From an uncultured Flavobacteriales bacterium (lineage in GTDB: Bacteria; Bacteroidota; Bacteroidia; Flavobacteriales; Crocinitomicaceae), in NCBI GenBank assembly GCA_946478775.1, contig CAMLDR010000099.1, positions 1-15,438 on the forward strand: a stretch of DNA of 15,438 nt, read 5' to 3'. This document shows, one piece after another, positions 1 through 6,911 of this stretch. Both the position numbers and the translations under genes were made by a program. Every line of letters starts with the position of its first letter. The first letter of the stretch is position 1. Under the pieces are notes generated by a model that did not search any database, was not told where the DNA came from, and was given only the letters and a program-made list of their open reading frames with translations.

Positions 1-44
1 GCTCCTGTAATTAAGCTAGTAGCTAAGAGTAAATTTAATTTCAT
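1..44 (-). CDS. N-terminus of an exported protein, cut by the window edge
   Basis: Read on the minus strand from an ATG at 44, the frame stays open to the window edge and gives MKLNLLLATSLITGA. This looks like the start of a Sec signal peptide: one lysine followed by an unbroken hydrophobic stretch. A promoter-like pair (TTTG, 17 bp, TAATTTTA) lies just upstream at 59-87, which supports a real gene start. Nothing of the mature protein is visible, so no function can be given. With only 15 codons, chance remains possible. Confidence 0.5.
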   Translation of the reverse strand, partial: MKLNLLLATSLITG

Positions 45-58
45 AGTTTATTTTTTTC

Positions 59-87
59 TAAAATTACAATTTTACATGGTTACCAAA
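59..87 (-). promoter_or_regulatory. Bacteroidota-type promoter for the gene starting at 44
   Basis: On the minus strand a -33 element TTTG (87-84) is followed after 17 bp by TAATTTTA (66-59), one base off the known Bacteroidota -7 consensus TAnnTTTG. The spacing fits the usual 17-23 bp and the start codon lies 14 bp beyond. An imperfect inverted repeat (79-88 with 97-110) covers the -33 element. Transcription from here is inferred from motif and position only. Confidence 0.4.
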
Positions 88-110
88 TCGCTTTTTATTT
101 GAATGGTAAC
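79..110. repeat. Imperfect inverted repeat over the -33 element
   Basis: GTTACCAAAT at 79-88 is mirrored by ATTTGAATGGTAAC at 97-110. GTTAC pairs with GTAAC and CAAAT with ATTTG, with four unpaired bases in one arm. It lies between the stop of the barrel gene at 163 and the start of the next gene at 44. It could be an operator over that gene's -33 box or a weak terminator for the barrel gene. No T-run follows it on the minus strand, which argues against an intrinsic terminator. Confidence 0.3.
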
Positions 111-162
111 GTTTGTTTACTTATTGAATACTTATTTAACAAAAAGGTTGGAAAATGAATCC

Positions 163-1047
163 TTACAGCATGATCACCAGGCCGGTCCGGAAACTGAATA
201 AATTCTGAAAACGGTACTTGGACAATTGAATCCGGTATTCTTCATCGTAATCTCCATAGCCCAAATCAATGGTGCCAATGAAATCATCAAGCGCAACTTG
301 TACCGGAATATTGATATGAACATATCCGCCAAAATTCAAGGCAATGTTTTTGGAAAGTGCCAAACGGTATTCCAAACCGTACATCAAGGTCAGGTTGATT
401 GCAAATTCATCGTTAAATTTCAGGTTCTGGTTGCTGATCGAAACTGAATCAGATTCGTAATCCGAATACTGGTAATATTCATAAGAAGAGATTGCTTTGT
501 AGTTTCCTGATTTTAGTTTGGAAAGTTCTACACCCAAGCCCAATACATTTACGAGTCCTGTTGGCATATTGGAACCTTTCGATCCGATTTCAATACGCGG
601 CATAATGCGCAGGGTGGTGTATTTTACACGTGCGTCATATCCTCCGCTGGAGGTATAATAATAGCCGTCATAAGTGGTTTTCTGATTGACGGTTTGCACG
701 AAAATATTGCCGGAGTAATAGTTAAAGTCCAAAGACAAAGCGGTACGCTCTTTCAAAACAATCCCTAAGTTTCCATAGAAACTATAGTTGAAGTTATCGT
801 TTTTAATTTGTTTCCTGTAATTGCTGTAATAAGCTGTTGTTCTGAGCGTTCGCTCCGGGTAACTTACCAGTTTCAAAATCGAATTGTGATGGACACTTGC
901 CCCCAGCTGCATGACAAAACGTTTGCCGTAAAAACCGGTGGTTTTATTTTTTTTCTTCGATACAGGATCCGATGTGCCTGTTTGCGCAATCGAATTTGCA
1001 GTGCCGATGAAAGATACTGCAAGCAGGATAAATAGAATTCTTAACAT
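163..1047 (-). CDS. Small outer-membrane beta-barrel protein, function unknown
   Basis: A 294-residue exported protein. Residues 1-22 form a signal peptide (MLRILFILLAVSFIGTANSIAQ) with likely cleavage between A21 and Q22. A lysine-rich linker (KKKNK, about 31-35) leads into alternating polar and aromatic strands of the kind seen in 8-stranded OmpA-like or OprF-like barrels, including tyrosine-rich stretches around residues 119-135 and 186-197. The protein ends FRTGLVIML, a strand-like terminus without the usual final aromatic residue. It starts 6 bp after the stop of the M48 protease gene, so the two are very probably cotranscribed; the barrel may be a substrate or partner of the protease (inference). 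The outer-membrane placement is read from strand pattern and signal peptide, not from a recognised family. Confidence 0.75.
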   Translation of the reverse strand: MLRILFILLAVSFIGTANSIAQTGTSDPVSKKKNKTTGFYGKRFVMQLGASVHHNSILKLVSYPERTLRTTAYYSNYRKQIKNDNFNYSFYGNLGIVLKERTALSLDFNYYSGNIFVQTVNQKTTYDGYYYTSSGGYDARVKYTTLRIMPRIEIGSKGSNMPTGLVNVLGLGVELSKLKSGNYKAISSYEYYQYSDYESDSVSISNQNLKFNDEFAINLTLMYGLEYRLALSKNIALNFGGYVHINIPVQVALDDFIGTIDLGYGDYDEEYRIQLSKYRFQNLFSFRTGLVIML

Positions 1048-1053
1048 AGGATT

Positions 1054-3255
1054 TTAGTTAGTCGATTTGAAAATTTCATAAATTTTGGATCCCAGGAGCA
1101 CTTTGGATGGTTTGCCGCTGATCATGTAAACATCCGAATAATCGGCATGACCGTTTTTCAGGTCCACACCTATAAAATTGATGTATGTTTTTTGTGCGTC
1201 CAATAATTTTCCTGTTAAAAGAATCAATGCAATCGGCGGAACATAGAAGGTTCCGATAACCGGTCTTGCAATTTCCATCGGATTACTTTTTTTGTTGTCG
1301 ATGAAAAGAATGGTTGGAATCAGGATCACATCAGAATTGTACTTTTTGGACATATTCTGCAATTCGGTATAGTCTACCGGGAAAAAGTTCACTTTGGAAT
1401 ATCCTTCGGTTTGTCTCAATGCCGATTTCAGGTACATAAATGCATTAATCCCTTCAATGGTCAGTTCACTCGGTGCGTTGTCCGTATTGATATTGTAGCC
1501 GTTATCTGCTGCTTCCTCCAGGATTAAGGCGGTGGAATTGGTTTTAACGGATTCTGAAATGTTGATGGTTTTTTTAGAAGATTCCAGGATTTCCACATCG
1601 GGATCCACCATGGCAATGGATTTTGTTTTCAAATCCGGAATGGCAGGGATTAATTTGGATTTATCCGCAGGGCTGTCTGAAGTGTTTGCAGATTTAACCT
1701 GAGTAGCTTTGAATGATCTTACAAAACTGCTGTCAGCCATAATATCCTTCATTCCATAGAGGTAATACGCAGTAGAATCAAAAACCTGGGCGTCAATGTT
1801 GCCATCTGCAGACCGTTTTTTCTTGATCTTATCGTATTTGGATTCTTTTTTCAGCATTTCTGCTTTTGCCAGACTATCTACCGGTATTTTAGCAATGGAA
1901 TCGTTGTAGGATTTATTGCGCAGAACCGCCTGGTGATAGTCGTATTTGGAAAATGATTCCAATGTCAATTGCTTCGTATTTGCAGCCGTTTCAACCATCC
2001 GGTCATAAATTGCCTGGATTTCCGTATCGGAAGCGTTTGCTGCACGTATATCGTAAATGTGTCTGAGTGCAATGGATGAAACTTCGAGTTTGTCCATCTT
2101 CTTCAACATCGTGTGAAGACTTGCAATTTCTCCTTCTTTGTGAATTTTTGATTCGAAAGGTTTTGACATTCCCGCATTTTTTGTTTGTGCCAATGCAAGC
2201 CATGTTTTTGCCTTCATGGTAGTGAGGTATTGCGACGCAGGGAACTCTTTTTCCAAAACGAAAATAGAGTAGAGGGCATTTGTAAGGTCTAAAGCCAAAA
2301 TACTGTTTCGAACAGATTCAAATCGGGCAATAGTGCGGATGTCGTTAAAACGCTCTGCACTAAGTACATTGGGACCTCCTTCCCAGCCGGTTCCTTTTTC
2401 AAGAATCTCCATCACTTGTTTTTTGCGTTTGGAAATGTTCGGATGGGAACTTTTGCTGTCGTTGTAGTTTTCTTCAGCAGTTATCGTGAAAGGTTCTTTC
2501 GGGAATTTGAAAGAGGGTACGTAAAAGTCGTTCGAGTTAAAAAAGTTCTCGGGGATTTTTAATTCGTCAAAAGGCAGGTAGGAATACATCAGTACATCAA
2601 AAGTAGGTTCAATAAGTGCTTCGTCGTATCCTGCATTTTTATACAATTCAATGGCATCCGCATCTGCTTCCAACTCGCGTTCCTTGCTGTAGGTGCTCAA
2701 TTCGTAATAATTGGCGTTTTTCAGGACTGTTTTTTGCTTGAAGCGTTCGAGTACGTGCTTTCGCTTGTAATGAGCTATTTCATGCGCCAGTACATAAGCG
2801 ATCTGCGCTTCGGAACTTACCTGTGAAATGAGACCTGTTGTAACGAAAATAATTCCCTGATCTGTAGAAAAGGCATTGGTTTCATTCGATTTCAGCGTGT
2901 AGAACCGAAGTTCTTTAAATGTTTCATCGTCATTTTTCAACAGGTTTTTAGCAATGTCCTTCACGTATATGGAAATGGGATCCCCGAATACACAAACTTC
3001 GGAATGAAGAATGTCATCGATAGAAGAATGGATTCCTGTGTAGAACTTTTTACGGAGAGAGACAGCCAGGTCAGGACGGTCCGTTTTTACATCCCGGTCC
3101 ACTTTTTCGTATGTAGAAAGACTAAAATCTTCCGGGATTGATCCGCTTGAAAGTATCGTTTTGTAATGGTTGAAATCTGTTTTGTTTTGAGCGGAGACTC
3201 CACCGGAAACAAGGATTGATACTAGGCAGGTTAGAATGAATGTTTGTTTTAACAT
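1054..3255 (-). CDS. Exported M48-family zinc metalloprotease with long C-terminal extension
   Basis: A 733-residue protein. I place the start at ATG 3255, which gives a clean signal peptide (MLKQTFILTCLVSILVSGGVSAQ, cleavage before Q23). The frame is open a further 70 codons upstream, but that stretch lacks coding character. The peptidase domain spans about 85-285, with the zinc site HEIAH at 158-162, the third ligand and ExxxD motif at E194/D198 (ELEAD), and the M48-typical SHP at 270-272. Residues 300-440 are helical and TPR-like, as in periplasmic BepA-type proteases known to act in outer-membrane protein quality control. Residues 440-600 are low-complexity and lysine/serine rich. Residues 600-733 form a separate unrecognised domain with a hydrophobic segment at 665-684. 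It leads a two-gene unit with the barrel protein 6 bp downstream. Protease identity is firm; substrate and the C-terminal role are unknown. Confidence 0.88.
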   Translation of the reverse strand: MLKQTFILTCLVSILVSGGVSAQNKTDFNHYKTILSSGSIPEDFSLSTYEKVDRDVKTDRPDLAVSLRKKFYTGIHSSIDDILHSEVCVFGDPISIYVKDIAKNLLKNDDETFKELRFYTLKSNETNAFSTDQGIIFVTTGLISQVSSEAQIAYVLAHEIAHYKRKHVLERFKQKTVLKNANYYELSTYSKERELEADADAIELYKNAGYDEALIEPTFDVLMYSYLPFDELKIPENFFNSNDFYVPSFKFPKEPFTITAEENYNDSKSSHPNISKRKKQVMEILEKGTGWEGGPNVLSAERFNDIRTIARFESVRNSILALDLTNALYSIFVLEKEFPASQYLTTMKAKTWLALAQTKNAGMSKPFESKIHKEGEIASLHTMLKKMDKLEVSSIALRHIYDIRAANASDTEIQAIYDRMVETAANTKQLTLESFSKYDYHQAVLRNKSYNDSIAKIPVDSLAKAEMLKKESKYDKIKKKRSADGNIDAQVFDSTAYYLYGMKDIMADSSFVRSFKATQVKSANTSDSPADKSKLIPAIPDLKTKSIAMVDPDVEILESSKKTINISESVKTNSTALILEEAADNGYNINTDNAPSELTIEGINAFMYLKSALRQTEGYSKVNFFPVDYTELQNMSKKYNSDVILIPTILFIDNKKSNPMEIARPVIGTFYVPPIALILLTGKLLDAQKTYINFIGVDLKNGHADYSDVYMISGKPSKVLLGSKIYEIFKSTN

Positions 3256-3280
3256 AACCGGTTTTTTAGGTAACTGGCTG

Positions 3281-3288
3281 TAAAAGTA
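3281..3288 (-). promoter_or_regulatory. Possible -7 element for the M48 protease gene
   Basis: On the minus strand TACTTTTA lies 25 bp upstream of ATG 3255, one base off the TAnnTTTG consensus. No convincing -33 TTTG is seen at the right distance, so this is a weak call that rests mostly on position. Confidence 0.25.
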
Positions 3289-3384
3289 ATGAATCTGCCA
3301 GAATATCAGTAAGTGAAGACAAGATTTATGTGGGTAGGGATTGAAAGGTTTTTGAAATTTGGCATTCGGGACAGATACTAGCGG

Positions 3385-3402
3385 GTTCGAGAATTCTCGA
3401 AC
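3385..3402. promoter_or_regulatory. 18-bp perfect palindrome in the divergent intergenic region
   Basis: GTTCGAGAATTCTCGAAC reads identically on both strands. It lies in the 279-bp region between the divergent M48 protease (start 3255) and APC transporter (start 3535) genes, about 107 bp upstream of the transporter's -7 box. It could be an operator for a dimeric regulator or a REP-like extragenic palindrome. No T-run follows on either strand, so a terminator is unlikely. The rest of 3256-3534 holds no gene I can support. Confidence 0.5.
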
Positions 3403-3508
3403 TCTTCCGGTATACTGCTCAACCTCATGAATGGAGATAATTACCAGCCAATCTAAGGGCGTCAAAGTCGAAAAGGATCGCTTAAGGCAGAATAATGCTT
3501 TTTCTTTT

Positions 3509-3516
3509 TAAATTTG
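3509..3516 (+). promoter_or_regulatory. -7 promoter element (TAAATTTG) of the APC transporter gene
   Basis: TAAATTTG is an exact match to the Bacteroidota -7 consensus TAnnTTTG and ends 18 bp before ATG 3535. A -33 TTTG at normal spacing is not obvious. The site overlaps the TTG codon at 3514, so a start there would lie inside the promoter; this favours ATG 3535 as the true start. Transcription probably begins near 3520-3525 and leaves a very short leader. Confidence 0.55.
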
Positions 3517-3534
3517 CTACCCTTGCGAAATACT

Positions 3535-5637
3535 ATGAAACAGAATTCTCTCTTCCGTAAAAAAACTGTCCAGGATATCCTGGCATCTGCACAACAAGGT
3601 TCCTCCGATGGACATGAGGCGCTTGGAAAGCATTTGAAAGTAAGGGATTTAGCTGCTTTCGGAATTGCTGCGATCATTGGGGCAGGAATTTTCAGTACCA
3701 TTGGTACGGCCAGCGCTGAGGGCGGACCTGCAGTCATTTTCCTGTTCTTGTTTACGGCTGTAGCCTGCGGATTTGCAGCATTTGCCTATGCCGAATTTGC
3801 ATCCATGGTTCCGGTTGCAGGATCTGCCTATACGTATTCGTATGTCGCTTTCGGAGAGATCATTGCCTGGATCATAGGTTGGGCGCTCATCATGGAATAT
3901 GCCATTGGAAACATTACCGTGGCGATAAGCTGGAGTGATTATTTTACCGGAATGCTCGAAGGACTGAACATTCACCTGCCGCAATGGATACAAACGGATT
4001 ACCTCACTGCACATAATGGCTTTACCGAAGCTGAAGCACTTATCCGGGGCGGAAAAGATTTTGTCAACCTGGATTCAGGTCTGCAGGCCGCACACAGAGC
4101 ATGGGAAACGGCACCAACGATCTTCAATTTCCACATCATATTTGATCTTCCTGCTTTATTCATTATTGTGCTGATTACCTGGCTGGTTTACCGCGGAATG
4201 AAAGAAAGCCGGAATGCCAGCAACGTCATGGTGGTAGTGAAACTGGCCATTATTCTATTGGTTATAGCAGTCGGAATATTCTATGTGGATACGGAAAACT
4301 GGAGCCCCTTTGCTCCGAATGGAGTTTCAGGGATCCTGAAAGGAGTTTCAGCGGTTTTCTTTGCTTATATCGGGTTTGACGCCATTTCCACCACAGCCGA
4401 AGAATGTGAAAATCCTCAACGAGATCTTCCGCGTGGAATGATGTGGGCAATTATCATTTGTACCGTTTTATACATTATTATTTCATTGATCCTTACCGGA
4501 ATGGTTCAATACAATGTCTTGAATGTGGGAGACCCATTAGCTTTTGTATTCCGGGAAGTAGACCTGAAATGGATGTCGGGAATCATTGCCGTTTCGGCCG
4601 TTGTTGCCATGGCTTCCGTTTTATTGGTTTTCCAAATGGGGCAGCCGCGCATCTGGATGTCGATGAGCCGGGACGGATTGCTTCCGAAGAAATTCTCCAA
4701 GGTGCATCCAAAATACAAAACACCTTCTTTTGCTACGATAGTGGTTGGTTTTGTGGTTGCGGTTCCGGCCTTGTTTATGAACCTGACCATGGTTACGGAT
4801 TTATGCAGTATCGGTACTTTGTTTGCTTTTGTTTTGGTTTGCGGCGGCGTTTTGATCCTTCAGAACAGAACAGATATCCCACGCGGGAAATTTAGAACAC
4901 CTTATGTAAACGGGAAATACGTATTGCCGTTTTTAGTGATCGGAGGAATGATCTATGGGTTTATGGAACACAAAGATTCGCTGACGGGCTTCCTGAAAAA
5001 TGAATCGGAACTCAAAGAAACCAAAGACCTGATTGTGGACCTTTCGGAAAAAGAATCAACCCAATTGAAAGCGATTATTATTGAGGCGGATAAGGAAGGT
5101 TTGGCGCTTGTGGGGTCAGATTTACTGGCTTATTTTGAGTTGGCTCCAAAGATCGATCTGGAACATTCATTGAAAGGAATTAAAAGTTCTTCCAAAGCCG
5201 CATCAGTTGCTGAATTGGATCCGAAAACCTCAGATCACCTGAGACATTTCCTGGAAGGGTACGATGAAAAAGGATTTAAATTGATGGATTCTGATTTGGA
5301 GAAATATTACGGTCAGGGACCCAAGATCGGGATAGATGACGCATTCAAGGCAATGCATATTTCCGGAAAGCGTTTGTACAACAGCGGGTTTTCGCACTTC
5401 GCCCATAAAATTCCGACCTGGATCTTCATCCTGTTTACCTTGTTCATCACGGTGGTGACCATTCGGAAAAACCTTTCCCTGATTCCACTTTTGGGCTTGC
5501 TCTCGTGTTTGTATATGATGAGTCAGATTGAACTGAAAAACTGGATCGCTTTTGTGATTTGGCTTTGTGTGGGATTGGTGATCTATTTCGTCTACAGCCG
5601 CAAGAATTCCAAACTTGGATTGAAGAACGCATCATAG
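3535..5637 (+). CDS. APC-superfamily amino-acid permease (CAT/YfnA-like) with duplicated soluble insert
   Basis: A 700-residue inner-membrane transporter that probably carries amino acids by cation-coupled uptake or exchange; the substrate cannot be read from sequence. Family marks are the broken-helix TM1 motif IIGAGIF (47-53), GSAYTYSYVAFGE (96-108), the TM6 region FFAYIGFDAISTTAEE (275-290) followed by NPQRDLP (293-299), and MSRDGLLPKKFSKVHPKYKTP (377-397). Bacterial relatives usually have about 460-500 residues and 12 helices. Two additions explain the extra length: a longer loop at about 140-203, and an insert from about 456 to 646 with an extra helix (462-477), a soluble tract containing two 47-residue repeats (503-549, 561-607), and another extra helix (626-643). 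Canonical TM11-TM12 follow (648-687). By helix counting the repeats face the periplasm. ATG 3535 is chosen over TTG 3514 because of the promoter. Confidence 0.92.
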   Translation: MKQNSLFRKKTVQDILASAQQGSSDGHEALGKHLKVRDLAAFGIAAIIGAGIFSTIGTASAEGGPAVIFLFLFTAVACGFAAFAYAEFASMVPVAGSAYTYSYVAFGEIIAWIIGWALIMEYAIGNITVAISWSDYFTGMLEGLNIHLPQWIQTDYLTAHNGFTEAEALIRGGKDFVNLDSGLQAAHRAWETAPTIFNFHIIFDLPALFIIVLITWLVYRGMKESRNASNVMVVVKLAIILLVIAVGIFYVDTENWSPFAPNGVSGILKGVSAVFFAYIGFDAISTTAEECENPQRDLPRGMMWAIIICTVLYIIISLILTGMVQYNVLNVGDPLAFVFREVDLKWMSGIIAVSAVVAMASVLLVFQMGQPRIWMSMSRDGLLPKKFSKVHPKYKTPSFATIVVGFVVAVPALFMNLTMVTDLCSIGTLFAFVLVCGGVLILQNRTDIPRGKFRTPYVNGKYVLPFLVIGGMIYGFMEHKDSLTGFLKNESELKETKDLIVDLSEKESTQLKAIIIEADKEGLALVGSDLLAYFELAPKIDLEHSLKGIKSSSKAASVAELDPKTSDHLRHFLEGYDEKGFKLMDSDLEKYYGQGPKIGIDDAFKAMHISGKRLYNSGFSHFAHKIPTWIFILFTLFITVVTIRKNLSLIPLLGLLSCLYMMSQIELKNWIAFVIWLCVGLVIYFVYSRKNSKLGLKNAS
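5041..5355 (+). repeat. Two copies of a 47-residue module inside the permease
   Basis: Residues 503-549 (5041-5181) and 561-607 (5215-5355) of the permease align without gaps with 15 of 47 identities. Shared features in register are an initial L..K.S..L, D..G..L..SDL..Y near the middle, and PKI followed six residues later by a lysine. A short serine/alanine-rich linker separates them. The pattern indicates an old tandem duplication of a small helical domain. I do not recognise the fold. Confidence 0.75.
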
Positions 5638-5648
5638 AACTGTAACTT

Positions 5649-5676
5649 TTTGGCATTCATTTTGGTCTTAAGTTTA
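5649..5676 (+). promoter_or_regulatory. Possible promoter for the propeller lipoprotein gene
   Basis: TTTG at 5649-5652 is followed after 16 bp by TAAGTTTA (5669-5676), one base off TAnnTTTG; the ATG lies at 5693. The spacing is one base short of the usual range. The gene follows the transporter by only 55 bp, so it may also be read through from there. Confidence 0.35.
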
Positions 5677-5692
5677 TTATAACTAATTGATT

Positions 5693-6790
5693 ATGAAAGC
5701 TACTACAATTTTCTCTGTTTTAATCCTGATAAGCCTTGTTTTTGGTGCTTGTAAAAAGAAACCGGTTGATCCTGAAAATGACGGAACAACTTACGCATAC
5801 ATGGAAGTCTATAAAGAAAATGCCATGGGTGTGATCTACAACCAGACAACGAACAGCGTGGCTTATAATAAGCCGGACGCCAACGGGACCTACAAAATCT
5901 ACCTATCCAATTACGACGGAACCGGTGAGGTTCAGCTGACCTTTCCGGGTTGGGATGCAAACAGACATCAATGGGCCGAAGAGTGGGATCCGAGCGGACA
6001 ATACTTATACTGTTATGTTGAAAAAACGGATTACGTAACTGAAACAGGTCACACGCGAATTCCCGATGATGCCATACCCGGTTACGGAGCTTATACCGAT
6101 CTCTGGATCATAAAGCGGGACGGAAGCCAGGCTTGGCAGATGACCAATTTCCCGAATGATTATAATCATGGGATTATTCACGGCGCAATTTCGGAAGATG
6201 GGACGGTGTTTTCCTGGACAGAACGCATTCAGGCACCGGTTTTCCTCGATTTGAACCTGGGAGCCGGAGCATATGTGTTTAAAGTTGCAGATGTAAGCTG
6301 GGGACCAAATCCGGTTTTCTCCAATATTCGAACCTACCAGCCAAATGGAGAACTTGCAGGCGGAGAAGTGGAAAGCATCAGTCCTGCGAAAACAGATATT
6401 TTGGTTTACAGCAGCTTTGAATCACACAATATGGTGGCAACACCAATTTACCGGATTGACCTTGCAAGTGGGAATACGACCAAACTCACGGAAGAAAGCT
6501 TTTCGCAGGCGCCAACTTATACTCCAAACGGACAAAAGATCGTTTACATGACAGGAGCATATTGCGATATTTTCCCCGGGCAATTGCAGGGAGCCGACTG
6601 GTGGATCATGAATGCCGACGGAAGCAATAAAAAACGCCTCACTTTCATGAATAAGAAAGATCATCCTCAAAGTGTGAATAATTACCGCCTGGCCGGAACA
6701 CTTTCTTTTATTAACGATTCGACCTTTATCGGTGGAGTGATGACCCAGTCTTTGGGGCTGACAGGATACAGCGCCTTAGTCAAGTTTTAA
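5693..6790 (+). CDS. Lipoprotein with a TolB-like (PD40) beta-propeller
   Basis: A 365-residue protein. ATG 5693 is preferred over the in-frame TTG at 5687. Residues 1-20 form a lipoprotein signal ending in the lipobox FGAC, with C20 as the acylated residue, followed by KKK. This does not match the acidic export signal known for surface lipoproteins of Bacteroidota, so the periplasmic face of the outer membrane is more likely (inference). The mature part has repeated PD40/TolB-type blades: YLSNYDGTGEVQLTF (70-84), LWIIKRDGSQAWQMTNF (137-153), IYRIDLASGNTTKLTE (252-267) with PTYTPNGQKIVYMTG (274-288), and WWIMNADGSNKKRLTF (303-318). Such propellers usually mediate protein-protein contacts. The partner is unknown and the neighbours give no strong clue. 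Confidence 0.8.
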   Translation: MKATTIFSVLILISLVFGACKKKPVDPENDGTTYAYMEVYKENAMGVIYNQTTNSVAYNKPDANGTYKIYLSNYDGTGEVQLTFPGWDANRHQWAEEWDPSGQYLYCYVEKTDYVTETGHTRIPDDAIPGYGAYTDLWIIKRDGSQAWQMTNFPNDYNHGIIHGAISEDGTVFSWTERIQAPVFLDLNLGAGAYVFKVADVSWGPNPVFSNIRTYQPNGELAGGEVESISPAKTDILVYSSFESHNMVATPIYRIDLASGNTTKLTEESFSQAPTYTPNGQKIVYMTGAYCDIFPGQLQGADWWIMNADGSNKKRLTFMNKKDHPQSVNNYRLAGTLSFINDSTFIGGVMTQSLGLTGYSALVKF

Positions 6791-6801
6791 AGTGAGAAGT
6801 T

Positions 6802-6867
6802 AAAGGTAAAAAAAGGGAATGGGAATTTATAATTGATAATTCCTTTTCACTTTTATCTTTTACCTTT
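6802..6867. terminator. Imperfect inverted repeat after the propeller gene, possible terminator
   Basis: AAAGGTAAAA (6802-6811) pairs with TTTTACCTTT (6858-6867), and inside it GGAATT (6822-6827) pairs with AATTCC (6838-6843) around a 10-base loop. The purine-rich left arm and pyrimidine-rich right arm pair only partly in between. It sits 11 bp past the propeller stop and just before the ffh promoter, so it may separate the two units. It could also be the remnant of a small AT-rich repeated element. Confidence 0.4.
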
Positions 6868-6878
6868 TCAATTAGTTT

Positions 6879-6886
6879 TATCTTTG
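6879..6886 (+). promoter_or_regulatory. -7 promoter element (TATCTTTG) of ffh
   Basis: TATCTTTG matches TAnnTTTG exactly and ends 25 bp before the ffh ATG at 6912. The -33 region is T-rich but has no clear TTTG at normal spacing. ffh therefore probably has its own promoter rather than depending on the gene before it. Confidence 0.55.
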
Positions 6887-6911
6887 TATTCGAAAAAAAT
6901 CGCTCAATAGC

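Noticed and set aside
3380..3405. tRNA T-arm-like GGGTTCGA
   Set aside because: No acceptor, D or anticodon arm can be built around it; it is explained by the perfect palindrome.
3256..3465. 70-codon N-terminal extension of the M48 protease
   Set aside because: The signal peptide begins at ATG 3255, the extension has no coding character, and it contains the 18-bp palindrome and promoter-like sequence.
3514..3534. TTG start adding 7 residues to the permease
   Set aside because: It lies within the TAAATTTG promoter element; ATG 3535 is the first codon that can be in the transcript.
3649..4014. 121-codon minus-strand frame opposite the permease
   Set aside because: Shadow of the permease coding sequence; no start signal or family resemblance.
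4443..4895. 150-codon open frame on the plus strand within the permease gene
   Set aside because: It lies in another frame wholly inside a confidently assigned gene and has no recognisable protein features.
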